Assembly (NCBI GenBank): GCA_021397845.1
Contig: CM038038.1
Location: forward strand, 70,106,748-70,170,747
DNA from: Areca catechu
Taxonomy: Eukaryota > Streptophyta > Magnoliopsida > Arecales > Arecaceae
DNA length: 64,000 bases
Direction: 5' to 3'
Of this stretch, positions 45,665 through 57,874 are shown in pieces. The position numbers and the translations under genes are program-made. Positions within the stretch are counted from its first letter, which is position 1. Every line of letters starts with the position of its first letter. The notes beneath the pieces are model-generated. The model did not search any database and was not told the origin of the DNA. It was given only the letters and a program-made list of their open reading frames with translations.

Positions 45665-46923
45665 TGGTGGGGACACCAGAGGCACCAGAATAAGATAGAA
45701 GCTTCTCAATCCTCTGTGGATCACTTAGTTATATTCAAGTCCATTTGTAATAAAGCTTAGTTCATCTAAGTTGTTTATTTTTTTACTTGAGTCCTGTACT
45801 AGTCAGCTCATGTTGAGCTAGTTATTTTCTGGAGATCAGTACATGTAATGATTCATACAAGTGAAGACCAAGCCAGTCCAAGTGAAGACCAACCCAAATG
45901 CAACCCAACCAAAGCTAGGAAGATCATGGAAAGCCTACGAGAAGAAATCAGAAGTCAATCAGAAGCCTAGGTCATAAATCCGAAGCCCTGAAGCCCTGGA
46001 CCGTAGCTGGATGCAAATTGAGCCAGTCCAGGCCCAAGAGAAAAGCTAGGGTGCCACTTGCTTATGGTGACCCTCCCCTTGGTCGGCCACTTAAAGTCAC
46101 CCCTCCTGGCCGACCAAGGCAAGGAGAGGGAGAGAAATTGTAGGGATTTATTCTACCTTTGTTTCCTTATTTTCTAGCTAGGGTTTGGGTGGAAATAGAA
46201 TTCCTAGGTAAAGTCTATTGTACCCTTACTTGGGGCCCAAGACTAAGAGTTTATTTAAAGGACCCTAGTCTCTTGTATTAGAAGTTAATTTTTGATATAT
46301 GAAATACTCTTGATTCTCCAATTGCTATGTGCTACCCTACTGTGTGCTTAAGGGGTTCTGTATGAACTTTTCATCTTCCCGATGTCTTGCAACTGCCTCC
46401 TGCCGCCAGCCTGCTCTCCAAAGCCCTGGCCACCCACTCAAAACACCCTCTTCCATTTGCTGTTTTTCCCTTATTTCTTCTTCCCCTTTGAGTTTTCTAA
46501 CCCCTGACAGGTCATTTGCAGGTCCCTCGACTTCGACGAATCCAACAACTCCAGTCAGGCCGTAATCGAATCACGAAGCAGAAAGTCGGGTATCCGCGGG
46601 TCTCTGGCTTGATTTTCCAGGCCACATCCATCGAGGAACGAGTGATCTCTTCATTGTGATCTTCACCAGGCATATCAGACATTGCCAAGTACACCCTCTC
46701 TGCTTGCCAGTCCATTTATTGAAGATGAACGAGCCCAACTGAGACTTTTCAGCCTCGACAGTCCTCTTTCCTTTGCTTTTTAAATCCTGTTATGCATGCT
46801 ATAGCCTCTTATTTTCATATAGAACTCTTTACATCTTTACTTGGTTTGTTCTTCAGGATTAATCATACGACTTAACATTAAAAACACAAAAAATACTTGC
46901 ATGCATATATAGGTCCCGCATCA
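45665..46923 (+). mobile_element. Solo LTR F (same family as G)
   Basis: 1259 bp, TGGTGGGGACACCAG to GGTCCCGCATCA, with CTTCA at 45660-45664 and 46924-46928. It shares its ends and many internal stretches (for example GGCCCAAG and the TATTTAAAGGACCCTAG box at 46252) with G. The TATA-like box gives the + orientation. It lies within the integrase of D. Confidence 0.92.
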
Positions 46924-49436
46924 CTTCATTGATGACTTATTTAGGAAACTATGGGTGTATCTGATGAGGAAAAAATCAATGTATTTGCTCGGTTTAAAGC
47001 TTGAATAGCTGAGGTAGAGAAGGAGACAGGAAGACATGTAAAGTGCCTCCAGACTGATAATGGTGGGGAATACTCTAGTACAGAGTTTAGGAGTTACTGT
47101 GAGGAAAATGGTATCAAATGCCATTACACAGTAAGGATGACCCCATGGTAGAATGGTGTCATGAAAAGGATGAACTGGACACTATTGGAGAGGGCAAGGA
47201 GTATGAGGCTGCAGTCATCACTATCGAAAACTTTTTGGGGTGATACTATTACTCTGGCATGTTTTCTTAGAAACAGGTCCCCTCACTTCAAGTTAGATCG
47301 TGGACTTCCAGAGAAGCTTGGAGTGGAAAGAAGGTGGAGCTTGGCCACCTGAAAGTTTTTGGTTGCTCGGCTTATGTTCATGTGGAGACAACTAAAAGAA
47401 GCAAGCTGGATCCTAAGTCAAAGAAAATGATCTTTATAGAGTATCCACAAGGAGTCAAAGGTTATCTATTATGGGATCCACAGTCTCAAAAGGCAGTGGT
47501 CAGTAAGGATGTTGTTTTTGATGAGAGAAGTATCTTGGTGAAACCAGGGACTGCAACTGGAAATGCAGTCAATAAGATGAACAGCAATGAGAGCCCATCA
47601 TAGGTAGAGGATAAGTTTTCAACATCAGTAGGAAATGGAGTTTCTGTTGAGATGGAGTTGGACAGGAAAGATTCTCCAAGAGTGAAGGAGAGGCAAGAAG
47701 AATCAGCTGTTCAAAGGGAAGTGTAGGAAGAGCCACAAGCAGTAGACTTGCAGGATAATACAAGGGGAGTGGCATTGCATAAGCCTCAATGCATAATCCA
47801 GAAGCTGGTTAGATATGGCATGGATGAAGCAATTTCATATGCTCTTATATCTATGAATGGAGATCCAGAATGTTTTGTAGAGGCCATGGAAAGTCTTGAT
47901 AAAGAGTCATGGATGCAAGGCATGATGGAAGAGATGGAATCTCTCAAGAGTTATCAGACATGGTAGCTGGTGGATCTACCTAAAGATGATCATGATGTTG
48001 GCTCCAAATGGGTGTTCACTAAGAAATCATTACCTTCAGAGCAAGGTGGAGTGAGATACAAGGCAAGATTGGTAGCAAAGGGATACTCACAAAGGGAAGG
48101 AGTTGACTATACAGAAGTGTTTTCTCTTATGGTATGCCATACTTCAATTCGGGTGTTGTTGTCTTTGATGGTAAAACATAATTTGGAATTGGAGCAGATA
48201 GATGTGAAGACAGCCTTTCTACATGGAAGACTGGAAGAGAAAATCTATATGAAGCAACCTGATGGCTTCATTGAGATTGGACAGGAGAACAAGGTATGTC
48301 TACTTCAGAGGTCATTATATGGATTGAAATAATTACCTCGTCAGTGGTATCACAGATTTGATACATTTATCTTGAGCCTTGGATTTCTCAAATGTGAACA
48401 TGATCATTGTATCTATGTGAAGGATGTGGATACTATGGTTGCTCTGTATTTTCTTCTATATGTGGATGATATGTTGATAGCCAGCAGAAGTATGATAGCT
48501 GTGAAAGGGTTGAAGAGAGCATTATCTCAGGAATTTGAGATGAAAGATTTGGAATCAGCTCAGAAAATCCTTGGAATGGAGATTTGTAGAGATATGTGCA
48601 AAAGAATTCTCCATTTATCACAAGCTGATACATTAAAAGGGTACTCGAGAGGTTTGGGATGGATAAGGCCGAACCTGTGGAAACACCATTACCAGGGCAT
48701 ATTTCTTTCTCGAAAAAATAGTGCCCCCAATCAGAGGAGGAGAAAAAGTACATGGAAAGAGTTTCGTATGCCAATACAGTGGATAGTTTGATGTATGCTA
48801 TAATTTGTTGCAGGCCGGACATAGCATATGCTGTAAGCCAGGTGAGTAGGTACATGGCTAATCCTGGGAAGGAACACTGGAAGGCATTGAAGTGGATTTT
48901 AAGATATCTGCAAGGGACTCAAAGACATGACTGGTATTTGGTGGGCAGCCTGAAGGACATGGATGGAACTCCATAGAATCAAGTGAGGATTCAGGTCCTC
49001 TGGAAGGATTTGTTGATGCAAGCTATGTAGATGATCTTGATACAAGGAGGTCTACAACAGGTTATCTCTTTTGCATGTATAGTAGACCAGTTTCTTAGAG
49101 ATCAACCCTTCAATTTATTACTACTTTGTCTACAATAGAAGCAGAGTATATAGGGATTACTAAAGCTACAAAGGAAGAACTATGGCTGAGAAGGCTAGTG
49201 TCTGAAATGGGGGTGAAATAGTGTATGGTGGTCCTGTATAGTGATAGCCAGAGTGCCATACACTTGACATAGAATCCAGTCTATCATGCTAGGATCAAGC
49301 ATATAGATGTGAGATACCATAGAGTCGGGAGCTGGTGGAGAAAGGAGAAGTGGCGCTGGTGAAGATTCATACAACGGAGAATTAGGTGGATGCACTTATG
49401 AAGGCTCTACCAAAGGATAGCTTCTACTCTTGTATA
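46924..49436 (+). pseudogene. pol: Element D pol: integrase, RT, RNase H
   Basis: Pieces in several frames: integrase with LQTDNGGEYSS (second Asp) and NGVMKRMNWTLLERARS, where the third catalytic residue Glu is Lys (codon 47164); RT with GSKWVFTKKSLPSEQG, ARLVAKGYSQREGVDY, VKTAFLHGRLEEKIYM and YVDDM at 48459; and RNase H with STIEAEYIGITKATKEE near 49130 and a readable C terminus to ~49436. At least eight stops or frame changes are present (for instance TAG at ~47964, TAA at ~48330, TAG at ~48973). Order and motifs fit Tork-like Copia. Confidence 0.9.
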
Positions 49437-49481
49437 TAGTTAATGGGTTTGAAGAGTCTAGTATATGTAGCCTTGAAGCAT

Positions 49482-49493
49482 CAAGGTGGAGAT
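49482..49493 (+). promoter_or_regulatory. Element D polypurine tract
   Basis: CAAGGTGGAGAT directly before the 3' LTR start TGTTGAG at 49494; a usual Tork-type PPT. Confidence 0.88.
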
Positions 49494-50301
49494 TGTTGAG
49501 TCTCAGGTGGTACATTCATAGCTAGTTGGGTCAATGTACATGGGTTGATCTGGTCTATCATGGTTTTCTATGATGTATCTAGGGCTAGGGTTGAGTCTGG
49601 TATGAGTCCTAGGTGTTTAGGCTCAGTTTTTGTCAGTCTGGGTCTTAGGGTCGGCTCTTCTGCGGTAAGAGTCGACTCTGTTAGTTGGCACATCTCCGAA
49701 CAGGTGATTGTGGACTGGACGAGTCAGCTCGGATGCATAGTTAGGAAACCTGCAGTCTGGATGAGTCAGCTCAGATGAGCTCAAGTCGGCTCCGTTGCAC
49801 AGTTTGTCAATCCTGTAGTCTGGAAGAGTCGGCTCTGAGGATTAGAGTTGTCTCGGGTTCAAGGCCTAGTCGACTCTAGTGTTTCGGGTCAGCTCGGATG
49901 ATGGGTGAATTGTTTTTAAATGGTGCTAGCTGGGAGAGTTTTTGGGATCTCGGGCACATGTGACTGAGGTATATATATTGTTTTCTCATAAGAGGATGGG
50001 TGGTGGTGTAACGAACTTCTTGGAAGTGGAAATCCTTTTCTCCCATGAAAATTCCTCTGTTTTCTTCTTCCTTTTCTCTTCTCCCATTCTTGGTGTTCTT
50101 GATCTTCATAGACCTGAATCCTACCATAATTTGAAATGGAGATTGCTGGTAGATGGTCATCCATAACCTGGTGATACGCTTACATGATTGCTTTGTTGAT
50201 CATGGCATTCATTCTTGATCGGGAACAAGACTGTTCTTGAGGATTTTGGTTCGTGAAATCTGATTGGATTTAGAATCGAATTCTCAACATTATTTTCAAC
50301 A
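49494..50301 (+). repeat. Element D 3' LTR
   Basis: 808 bp, TGTTGAGTCTCAGG to TATTTTCAACA, the same length as the 5' LTR, with the palindrome array and TATATATA (49970) conserved. Confidence 0.95.
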
Positions 50302-51570
50302 CTTTCTAGTTGTTCGAGCATCCTTAGCTTATAATTTTGTCCTTGGATGACCAAGCCTCAATGCCTTCTAGGTCGTTGTCTCCACCTATCACTTGGAATA
50401 AAATTTCTAATAGCATATGGGGCCGGAGAAATCTACAGAGATCAGAGCCTAGCACGTTGTTGTTACCACATTGAGCTATAGGAATAATGAGTTGCTAATG
50501 GTTATTAAGTCAAAGGCTTGGACATTCAGGATGATTAAACTGAAAAATGAGGAGGGCTAACTGAGGACCTAACCTTTGTATCCTTGGTCGATGGAGATCC
50601 TGAACACATGGTTAGGATTGGCTCCAACTTGGATCAGGTGACCAAAGACTAGCTAACCTTATTTTTATAAGAAAATGTCGATATCTTCACCTGGGCACCA
50701 TTGAATATGCTGAGCATCGATCCCTCGGTGATGGTATATTAGCTACAGGTGCATCCTAAACATTGACCCATCAAACAAAAAAAGTAGAGTTTTGCACCTA
50801 AGCACCATAAAGCTATAGCCGAGGAGGTTGATAAACTACTCGATGCTGGCTTCATTAGGGAAACCACCTATCTAGAGTGCATCGCAAATCCTATCATGGT
50901 GAAGAAGGTGAATGACAAATGACAAATCTATATAGACTTCACCAACTTCAACCGAGCATGCCTAAAAGATGGTTATCCACTATCTAGAATTGACCAAATG
51001 GTGGACACCACTTCGAGACATGATCTCCTCATCTTCATGGATGCCTTCTCTAGCTATAATCAAATCTGGAAGGCTCTTGATGATAAAGAAAAGATTACTT
51101 TTATTACTAATCAAGGATTATTTTGTTATAGAATTTTGCTATTCGATCTGAAGAATGCATGTGCTACTTATCAATACTTGGTCAACAAGATTTTTAAAGA
51201 TAAACTCATAAGAAATATGGAGACGTACATGGACAATATGCTCGTTAAAAGCAAAATTGCTAGAACCCATATTGAAAACCTTTGAGAAACTTTTAACAGT
51301 CACCAAAAGTATCAAATAAAGTTGAACTCCATCAAATATACCTTTGGAGTGGCCTCAGGTAAATTCTTGGATTTCATGGTCTCCAATAGGAAGGTTGAAG
51401 CTAATCTAGAGAAGATTAAGGTTGTTTATGATATGAGCTCTCCAAAGATAGTTAATGATGTCAAGTGCCTTACTGGGAGGATTGCAACCCTCAACCGATT
51501 CATCTCCAAGTCAGTCGAGCACTACAACCTATTCTTCCAAACTCTAAAGTACTCGAAGGATTTTCGATAG
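50302..51570 (+). pseudogene. Element K protease end and reverse transcriptase
   Basis: FLVVRASLAYNFVLG and VVVSTYHL end the protease region interrupted at 34653. RT begins near 50690, with HKAIAEEVDKLLDAGFIRE, FTNFNRACLKDGYPL and LIFMDAFSSYNQIW (first catalytic Asp). The YVDD box reads YMDN at 51226-51237, so one metal-binding Asp is lost. TGRIATLNRFISKSVEHY at ~51470 is the Tat-type connection to RNase H. Stops are frequent (for example in the PKH*PIKQKK* region near 50770). It is an old, dead copy. Confidence 0.88.
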
Positions 51571-52480
51571 ATGCAAAAATGTCAAAAGGCTTTTGATGAT
51601 TTTAAGAATTATCTAAGCTCCCCACCACTATTCGAGAGGCCAAATCTCGACAAGGAGTTGTTCCTATACTTAGCGGCTTCCCCTTCGACAATGGTATGGT
51701 GCTGATCCAAGGAAAGGATGGGATTCAGAAGCCCATCTACTATGTCAGCAGAATCTTGAGAGGTGCGGAGACCCGATATTCAAACTAGAGAAGTTGGTAT
51801 ATGCTCTTCTTATTGCCACCTAAAAGCTCTACCCATATTTTCAAGCTTATACTATCATCTTGATAGCCGATCTGCCCATGAAGAATATTCTCCATCAGCT
51901 CGATACTTCTACGCATATGCTAACTAGGCAATCAAGCTCTCAAAATTTGATGTTAAATTTCAGCCCTGACCATTGATCAAGGCATAAATACCAGATGACT
52001 TGCTAGTTGAATATACTATTTCCAATGAATCGGCTGAGATAGAAACTATGGAACTATCGGAGCAGATTTTGCATCCCCTCCGAGCCAAAATAATACCTGG
52101 GAGATATATATGGATGGGTCATCCAATCTTGAAGGATTGGGGGCAAGAGTGGTCATCATTAGTCATAAATGAATCATCATTGAGCATGGTCTACATCTTG
52201 ATTTCCTTAAACAAAAAATGAGGTTGAATACGAAGCTTTGATCACAGGGCTTGGAATTACCAAAGAACTAGGAGAACATGACTTAAGAGTCTACAATGAC
52301 TCCTAACTGATCATTAGCCATGTCAAGGGCAACTCCAAGGTTTAGGAAAGAAACATGACCAAATATCTCCAAAGGGTCAAGGAACAAATCAGTAACCTCC
52401 AAAACTTCAAGATTCAACAAATCCCAAGGGAAGATAACTCCTGGGTGACTTGCTAGCCAAACCAGTGACTGTTATATCAA
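51571..52480 (+). pseudogene. Element K RNase H region
   Basis: After a stop at 51570, translation in shifting frames gives DKELFLYLAASP, IQGKDGIQKPIYYVSRIL and GAETRYS, the RNase H of Gypsy elements. Further on VEYTISNESAEIETMEL (52003) and text of a second RNase-H-like unit (KNEVEYEALITGLGI in another frame at ~52210) follow. Many stops. A duplicated RNase H is known in Tat elements; the remains here agree with that but are too poor to prove it. Confidence 0.65.
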
Positions 52481-52699
52481 TGACACTTCCCCGAGGGGCC
52501 TACTTCCAACAAATCAAAAATTGACTATCGAGGAATCATTAGAAGTTATATAGCTTAATGACAAACCATGTTGGATCAATCCATTGATTGACTTCTTAAA
52601 AAATGGTTGACTCCTTGCAAATCAAAAAGAAGCCCATAATATCAAGTATAAATCCTTCAAGTACTTGAAGCATAAGGGAAAACTCTATAAATGATCATT

Positions 52700-53760
52700 T
52701 TCTCTATCCCTCCTTAGATGCTTGAGACCATCTGAGGTAGGATTCATGCTAATGGAGGTTCATGAAGGGATCTGTTGAGACCATATTGAAAAAAGGGCAT
52801 TGGCATATAAGTTGCTCAGGCAAGGTTATTACTAGTCGACCATGCACTAAGATGCCAAGAACTTTGTTATGAAATGTGATGCTTGTTAAAGAAATGTAAA
52901 CATTTAGCATATCCCGACTATACTGATCACTCTCATATGTGCCCCATAGCCTTTTGCATAATTAGGGATGGATATTCTCAATCCATTCCCTCTAGATTTA
53001 GCTCATTGCAAGTTCCTGTTCGTTGATGTTGATTACTTTACAAGATAGGTGAAAGCCAAGCCACTAGCCCACATCATCAAGTCAAAAGTAATAGATTTCA
53101 TGTGGAAGGCTATCATCTGCCACATCAACATTCCCTGAGTACTAATCACCAATAATGGATGGTAATTCATTGGAACTTGATTTGAAAAATTTTATGAAGA
53201 CTAGGGAATCTCACATCACCTCACTTCAGTGGTGCATCCCCAAGCCAATGCAGAAGTCAAAGTTACAAATTGAGGCATCCTCCAAGGAATTAAAAAAGGC
53301 ATTGCAAAGCTAAAGGATCATGGGTCGACAAGCTCTATATGTACTTTGGGCATACTGAATGACACCATGGATTCCGATGAGAAATCCACCTTTCAACCTG
53401 GCCTTCGAGATTGAGGTAGTGATACTTGTTGAAATTGGAGTACCCTCGACATGGGTCATGAATTATGACTAGCAAATCAACTTGAAAAGGTGACTAATGG
53501 ACCTAGACTTAATAGACAAGGTTAAGGAAAAAGCATGTAGCAGGATGGCAACATATCAATACAAGATTGTCCATTACATCAATGCCAAGGTCTGGAGTAA
53601 GGTCTTTAGGGTTAGTGACCTAGTAGTATAAGGGTAGAAATTTTCCAACCTAGTCAAAGAAGCAAGCTCTCACTAAATTGGAAGAGACCCTACCAGGTGG
53701 AGGAAAAATCAAGCCTGGGACCTATCGGCTAAGACAACTAGATGGAACTCTTCTACTCTG
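52700..53760 (+). pseudogene. Element K integrase
   Basis: Fragments over several frames: a zinc-binding part near 52740-52900; WMDILNPFPLDLAHCKFLF and VDYFTR with the first catalytic region; VLITNNGW (second, normally D-N-G) and FIGT; HPQANAEVKVTN (third, normally E after QANG); and a C-terminal KRPYQVEEKSSLG block ending near 53750. Order and spacing fit the Gypsy integrase. Catalytic acids are partly replaced and stops are many. Confidence 0.8.
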
Positions 53761-54083
53761 ACCATAGAACTCCATTAATCTATGGATTTATCATCAATAA
53801 TGTGCCCCCTCTATTAAATGAAAGTTCTTTTTTCCTATTTATACTTGTAGTAAAAGAGTCCTCCAATGTCAGTCCCTTGAGTGAGATTTCCTTAAACCAA
53901 ATAAGACCCAGAAGATTCATCTGGAGAAATTTTTGGTGGAAAACCAAACCACCCACTGGATTGAGATCCCTAACGGGGGTTTAAAAGTCTGTTGGCCTAA
54001 GGAACTCCATATTATGGAACTGACATCAAAAATCCTAGAGTAAAATTAGAACCACCCTCGGTTGAACCCTAGAAAAGTCCAAT
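53761..54083 (+). other. Element K sequence after pol, noncoding
   Basis: About 320 bases between the integrase end and element L. I see no motif apart from AT-rich text and a short frame (53742-53984) that starts inside the integrase tail. It belongs to the 3' noncoding part of K. Confidence 0.5.
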
Positions 54084-55573
54084 TGATGTGGGACAAAGGG
54101 GGGGCTAAGAGGATCGTTGGAGAGCTGAGAAGTCTCCTATGATTAGGGTCAAGAAGGCGGAAAAAAATGTAGGGAAAAGAAAGATGGATACTCCATGGAC
54201 TTGGGACTTACCTTCATGGAGAGACGTCACACCTCTAGGGAATCATACCAACCCCACTACATGTAGTCTAGGGTATCCCACCCATCTCACTACATGCGGA
54301 GCCTAGGGTGTCTCACCAAAATCGCTACCTGGGGCCATGAAGGAGAAGCTCCAAGATCATAGAGGAGACTTAGCGAGGAAGAAGATAACTAGGGCCTCCC
54401 CCTCGATGCTCGAAAGCGAAGGCAGTGGGGTTTCACACCCCTCGACACCCGCAAGTGAAGGAAAAATGGGCCTCATGCCCACTCCTAACGGAGGCAATTC
54501 CAAGAACACTCTTTTCTTAAAAATTCATAATTCTTCATATATTATTCAAGAGAGGAGGTGCCTTTATATAGGCTTACAAAACTTGGGATTCAAGTAAAGA
54601 ATACAAGGCATGCAGCTCATAAAAGGAGACACCCCAAACCTGCTTTGTTTGTAGCCTGAAAACATGATAGAAAACTAAACACAATCCTCCCCATATGGTG
54701 GAAAATCAAACTAATCCTAATCTAAAACTAATTTAAATAACTTCCTAACTAGTCCATACATCCATATTTAAAATAAATAAATTAGGCATACTCTGAATTC
54801 ACCAAGATTAGTGCCAACTCTGAAATCTATGTGACTTTGAAAATCATGTAGCTCTGGGATTCATGCTTCACCATCTTTGGACTGCTTTGAAAGCCATGTG
54901 CTTTAAGGAGCATGTGCTTTGAGGAACATGCAGCTTTCATGTTCGTGCACTGGCTTCTTCTCCACGGACGGAAACCAGGTGGCGGACTTCACTAGTGATC
55001 TCGATGGAATCGGTGGTCTTCACCAGCACCAGTGATGGGAGGTGGGCGGCGGCATAGGAAACACACGGCGGCACAGGTGGTGACAGCGTCCGACGATGGA
55101 GGGGAGGGGGGGAGCGGCACGGCATGAGCGGAGCAGCAAGGGTGGATGGCAGAGCGGGGGAGAGGGGCACAGCACGGCATGGGCGGAGTAGCAGGGGTGG
55201 ATGGCGGTGCGGGGGAGAGGGGCACGGCACGGCACGGGTGAAGCAGCAGGGGCGAACGGCCATGAGCGGTTCCGGTGGGATTCGCCTGCGTTCCCATGAG
55301 AAGATCATCGCCGGGGGTGGTGGACGGCCATCGGGGGTCGCCGATGGTCAGGTATGACAGATCTAGGATCCACGGCAAAAGATTGGGAGTTCTGGTCATA
55401 GTCTTAAGGTTGAAGATGGCCAGAATTGTAGAGGAATAAGTTGGGAATAAAAGAGGGATAAAGTGAGAATAGTGGGGATAATTGGAATAGGTGGAATAAG
55501 AAAATTACAAAAATAAAAAATAAAATCTAGGATAAAAAAAGAAAAACCTGGATGGATTTCGATATCCCCATCA
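54084..55573 (-). repeat. Element L 3' LTR
   Basis: 1490 bp, TGATGTGGGACAAAGG to GATATCCCCATCA. A GC-rich stretch (55000-55330) gives open Pro/Arg-rich frames on both strands that are not conserved in frame in the partner LTR; I do not call genes there. Confidence 0.9.
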
Positions 55574-55693
55574 TTTTCCTGGGGTGGGGAAAACTTGACT
55601 CCATCGAGTCAGGCTCGCTGCAATTTTTTTTTTCTCTCTCTTTTTTTTCCTTTTTTTTTCAACCTTAATCCTCTCCTGCTCTGATGCAAAAAT
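55574..55693 (-). other. Element L interior with primer site
   Basis: 120 bp. It contains TGCATCAGAGCAGG (minus, 55675-55688; cf. TGGTATCAGAGC) next to the 5' LTR, long T/C tracts in the middle, and CCAGGAAAA next to the 3' LTR as a weak PPT. It is too short for any gene. Confidence 0.8.
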
Positions 55694-57132
55694 TGATGCA
55701 GGACAAAGGGGGGGCTAGGAGGATCATTGGAGAGTTGAGAAGTCTCCTGTGATTAGGGTCAAGAAGGTGGAAAAAAATATAGGGAAAAGAAAGATGGATA
55801 CTCCATAGACTTGGGACTTACCTTCACGGAGAGATGTTGCACCTCTATGGCATCCCACCCACCCCACTACATGTAGTCTAGGGCATCCCATCCATCTCAC
55901 GACATGCAGAGCCTAGGGCATCCCACCTAAATGGCTACTTGGGGCCATGAAGGAGAAGCTCCAAGATCATAGAGGGGACTCAGCGAGGATGAAGATAACT
56001 AGGGCCTCACTCCCCTCGATGCTTGAAAGAGAAGGCAGTGGGGTCTCACACCCCTCGACACCCGTAGGTGAAGGGAAGATGGACCTCATGCCCACTCCTA
56101 ATGGAGACAGAACCAAGAACACTCTTTTCTCAAAAATTCATAATTCTTCATATATTATTCAAGAGAGGCAGTGCCTTTATATAGGCTTACAAAACATGGG
56201 GTCCAAGTAAAGAATACAAGGCATGCAGCTTATAAAAGGTGACACCCCAAACCTGCTTTGTTTGTAGCTTGAAAACATGGTAGAAAACTAAACACAATCC
56301 TTCCCATATGGTGGAAAATCAAACTAATCCTAATCTAAAACTAATTTAAATAACTTCCTAACTAGTCCATACATCCAGATTTAAAATACATAAATTAGGC
56401 ATACTCTGAATTCACCAAGATCAGTGCCTTCTCTGAAATCTATGTGACTTTGAAAATTGTGCAGCTCTAAGATTCGTGCTTCACCATCTTTAGACTGCTT
56501 TAAAAAGCCATGTGCTTTGAGGAGCATGTGCTTTGAGGAACTTGCAGCTTTCATGTTCGTGCGCTGGCTTCTTCTCGACGGACGAAAACCAGGAGGTGGA
56601 CTTCACCGACAATCTCGATGGAACCGGTGGTCTTCATCGGCACCGATGATGGGAGGCGGGCGGCTGCATGGGGAACATGCGGTGGCATAGGCGGTGACAG
56701 CATCTGGTGGTGGAGGGGAGGGGGGTGCAGCACGGCACGGGCAGAGCAGCAAGGGTGGACGGTGGTGTGGGGGAGAGGGGCGCGGCATGGCACGGGTGGA
56801 GCAGCAGGGGCAGACAGCCAAAGGCAGTTCCGATGCAATTCACCGGCGTTCCCATGAGAAGATCATTGCCGGGGGGCGGTGGACGGCTATCGGGGGTTGC
56901 CGATGGTTGGGCATGGCAGATCCAAGACTGGCGGTGAATGATTGGGAGTTCTAGTCACAGTCTTGAGGTTGAAGATGGCTGGAATTATAGAGGAATAAGT
57001 CAGGAATAAAAGAGGGATAAAGTGGGAATAGTGGGGATAATTGGAATAGGTGGAATAAGAAAATTACAAAAATAAAAAATAAAATCTGGGATAAAAAAAG
57101 AAAAACCCGGATGGATTTTGATGTCCCCATCA
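55694..57132 (-). repeat. Element L 5' LTR
   Basis: 1439 bp, TGATGCAGGACAAAGG to GATGTCCCCATCA. It aligns along its whole length with 54084-55573; the length difference comes from small gaps. Confidence 0.9.
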
Positions 57133-57874
57133 CCAATGGCTCCGAGCATAATGCTATGATCGAAAGCCCATGGGCTCAAATGATCAAAACAATCATAATC
57201 AGAAATACTATGATCGGAAGCCCACGAGCTCATATAATCAGAAATACTATGATTATACTATAATCATATAATCAGAAATTATATGATTAAAAACCCAGAG
57301 GCTCAAGCCATCATAAAAATCATGATTGAAAATTATATGATTATAAACCCACAGGCTCAAGCGATTAGAAAGATCATGATTGGGAATACATTAGTTAGTT
57401 GCCCAAACCTCTATTACCTATCACAATATAGCTTAAAATGTGGTTGCACAATACGAAACAAACACAATTTAGGAGACAATGGATAGATGCAATTGATGCA
57501 CAAAAATACTAAATGTTTTCCACTTATAAAATCAGATTACACACATGTAGCCTTATGGCTAGATTACATAGATTTAAAGGCTTTTGGTTGATAACTTCAC
57601 TTTTTAGGCTCCTAAAGTTTAGGAAAAATAATAGCACCTATTGAAGGATTAAATGTCTCCTAGAATTTCAAGCTCTTCTATAGAGCTGGGAATGCCTTCT
57701 GAGTGGTCAAGTGCACCATGACCTTCAGCGAGATAGCTAAGAAGATGAGAATGACCAAGAGCATGGGCGCAGCATGTGCCTCCATGATGAAATCAGTGTG
57801 ATGAAGAGCACACCTGGTAGCACCAACAAGGAGGATGGGGTGAAAGCGATGTGAGGAGTCACTGGGAGGAGGAA
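57133..57874 (+). other. Element K 3' noncoding part between L and M, with a 54-bp tandem array
   Basis: Four copies of a ~54-bp unit run from 57156 to ~57389, marked by ATGAT(C/T)GAAAGCCCA-like and GGCTCA(A/T) blocks followed by AATCAGAAAT(A/T)AT; one copy is ~72 bp. The rest (57390-57870) has no ORF or motif that I recognise. Confidence 0.65.

Larger units (their letters stand above)
34654..50301 (+). mobile_element. Element D: Copia retrotransposon, Tork-like, carrying E and F
   Basis: Its two LTRs are both exactly 808 bp (34654-35461 and 49494-50301). It has a primer site, gag, protease, integrase, RT, RNase H and PPT on the + strand. Target copies are CTTTA (34649-34653) and CTTTC (50302-50306), one mismatch, inside the protease of K. 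Without E and F the element is about 5.8 kb, normal for this group. About 20 differences in the first ~245 LTR bases (hand count) make it older than E, which sits within it. Confidence 0.95.
54084..57132 (-). mobile_element. Element L: short non-autonomous LTR element with a 120-bp interior
   Basis: LTRs are 54084-55573 (1490 bp) and 55694-57132 (1439 bp), separated by only 120 bp (55574-55693). Ends are TGATG(T/C) and CCCCATCA. CCAAT is duplicated at 54079-54083 and 57133-57137. In minus orientation the LTRs have CTATATAAAGG boxes (54563-54573, 56174-56185), and the interior starts ATTTTTGCATCAGAGCAG, a slightly altered initiator-Met primer site. No coding capacity. The plan is that of a TRIM, but with unusually long LTRs. 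Confidence 0.9.

Noticed and set aside
54937..56860. Several Pro/Ala/Arg-rich open frames on both strands
   Set aside because: They are in the GC-rich part of both LTRs of element L. Overlapping frames on both strands and simple composition point to base-composition artefacts.
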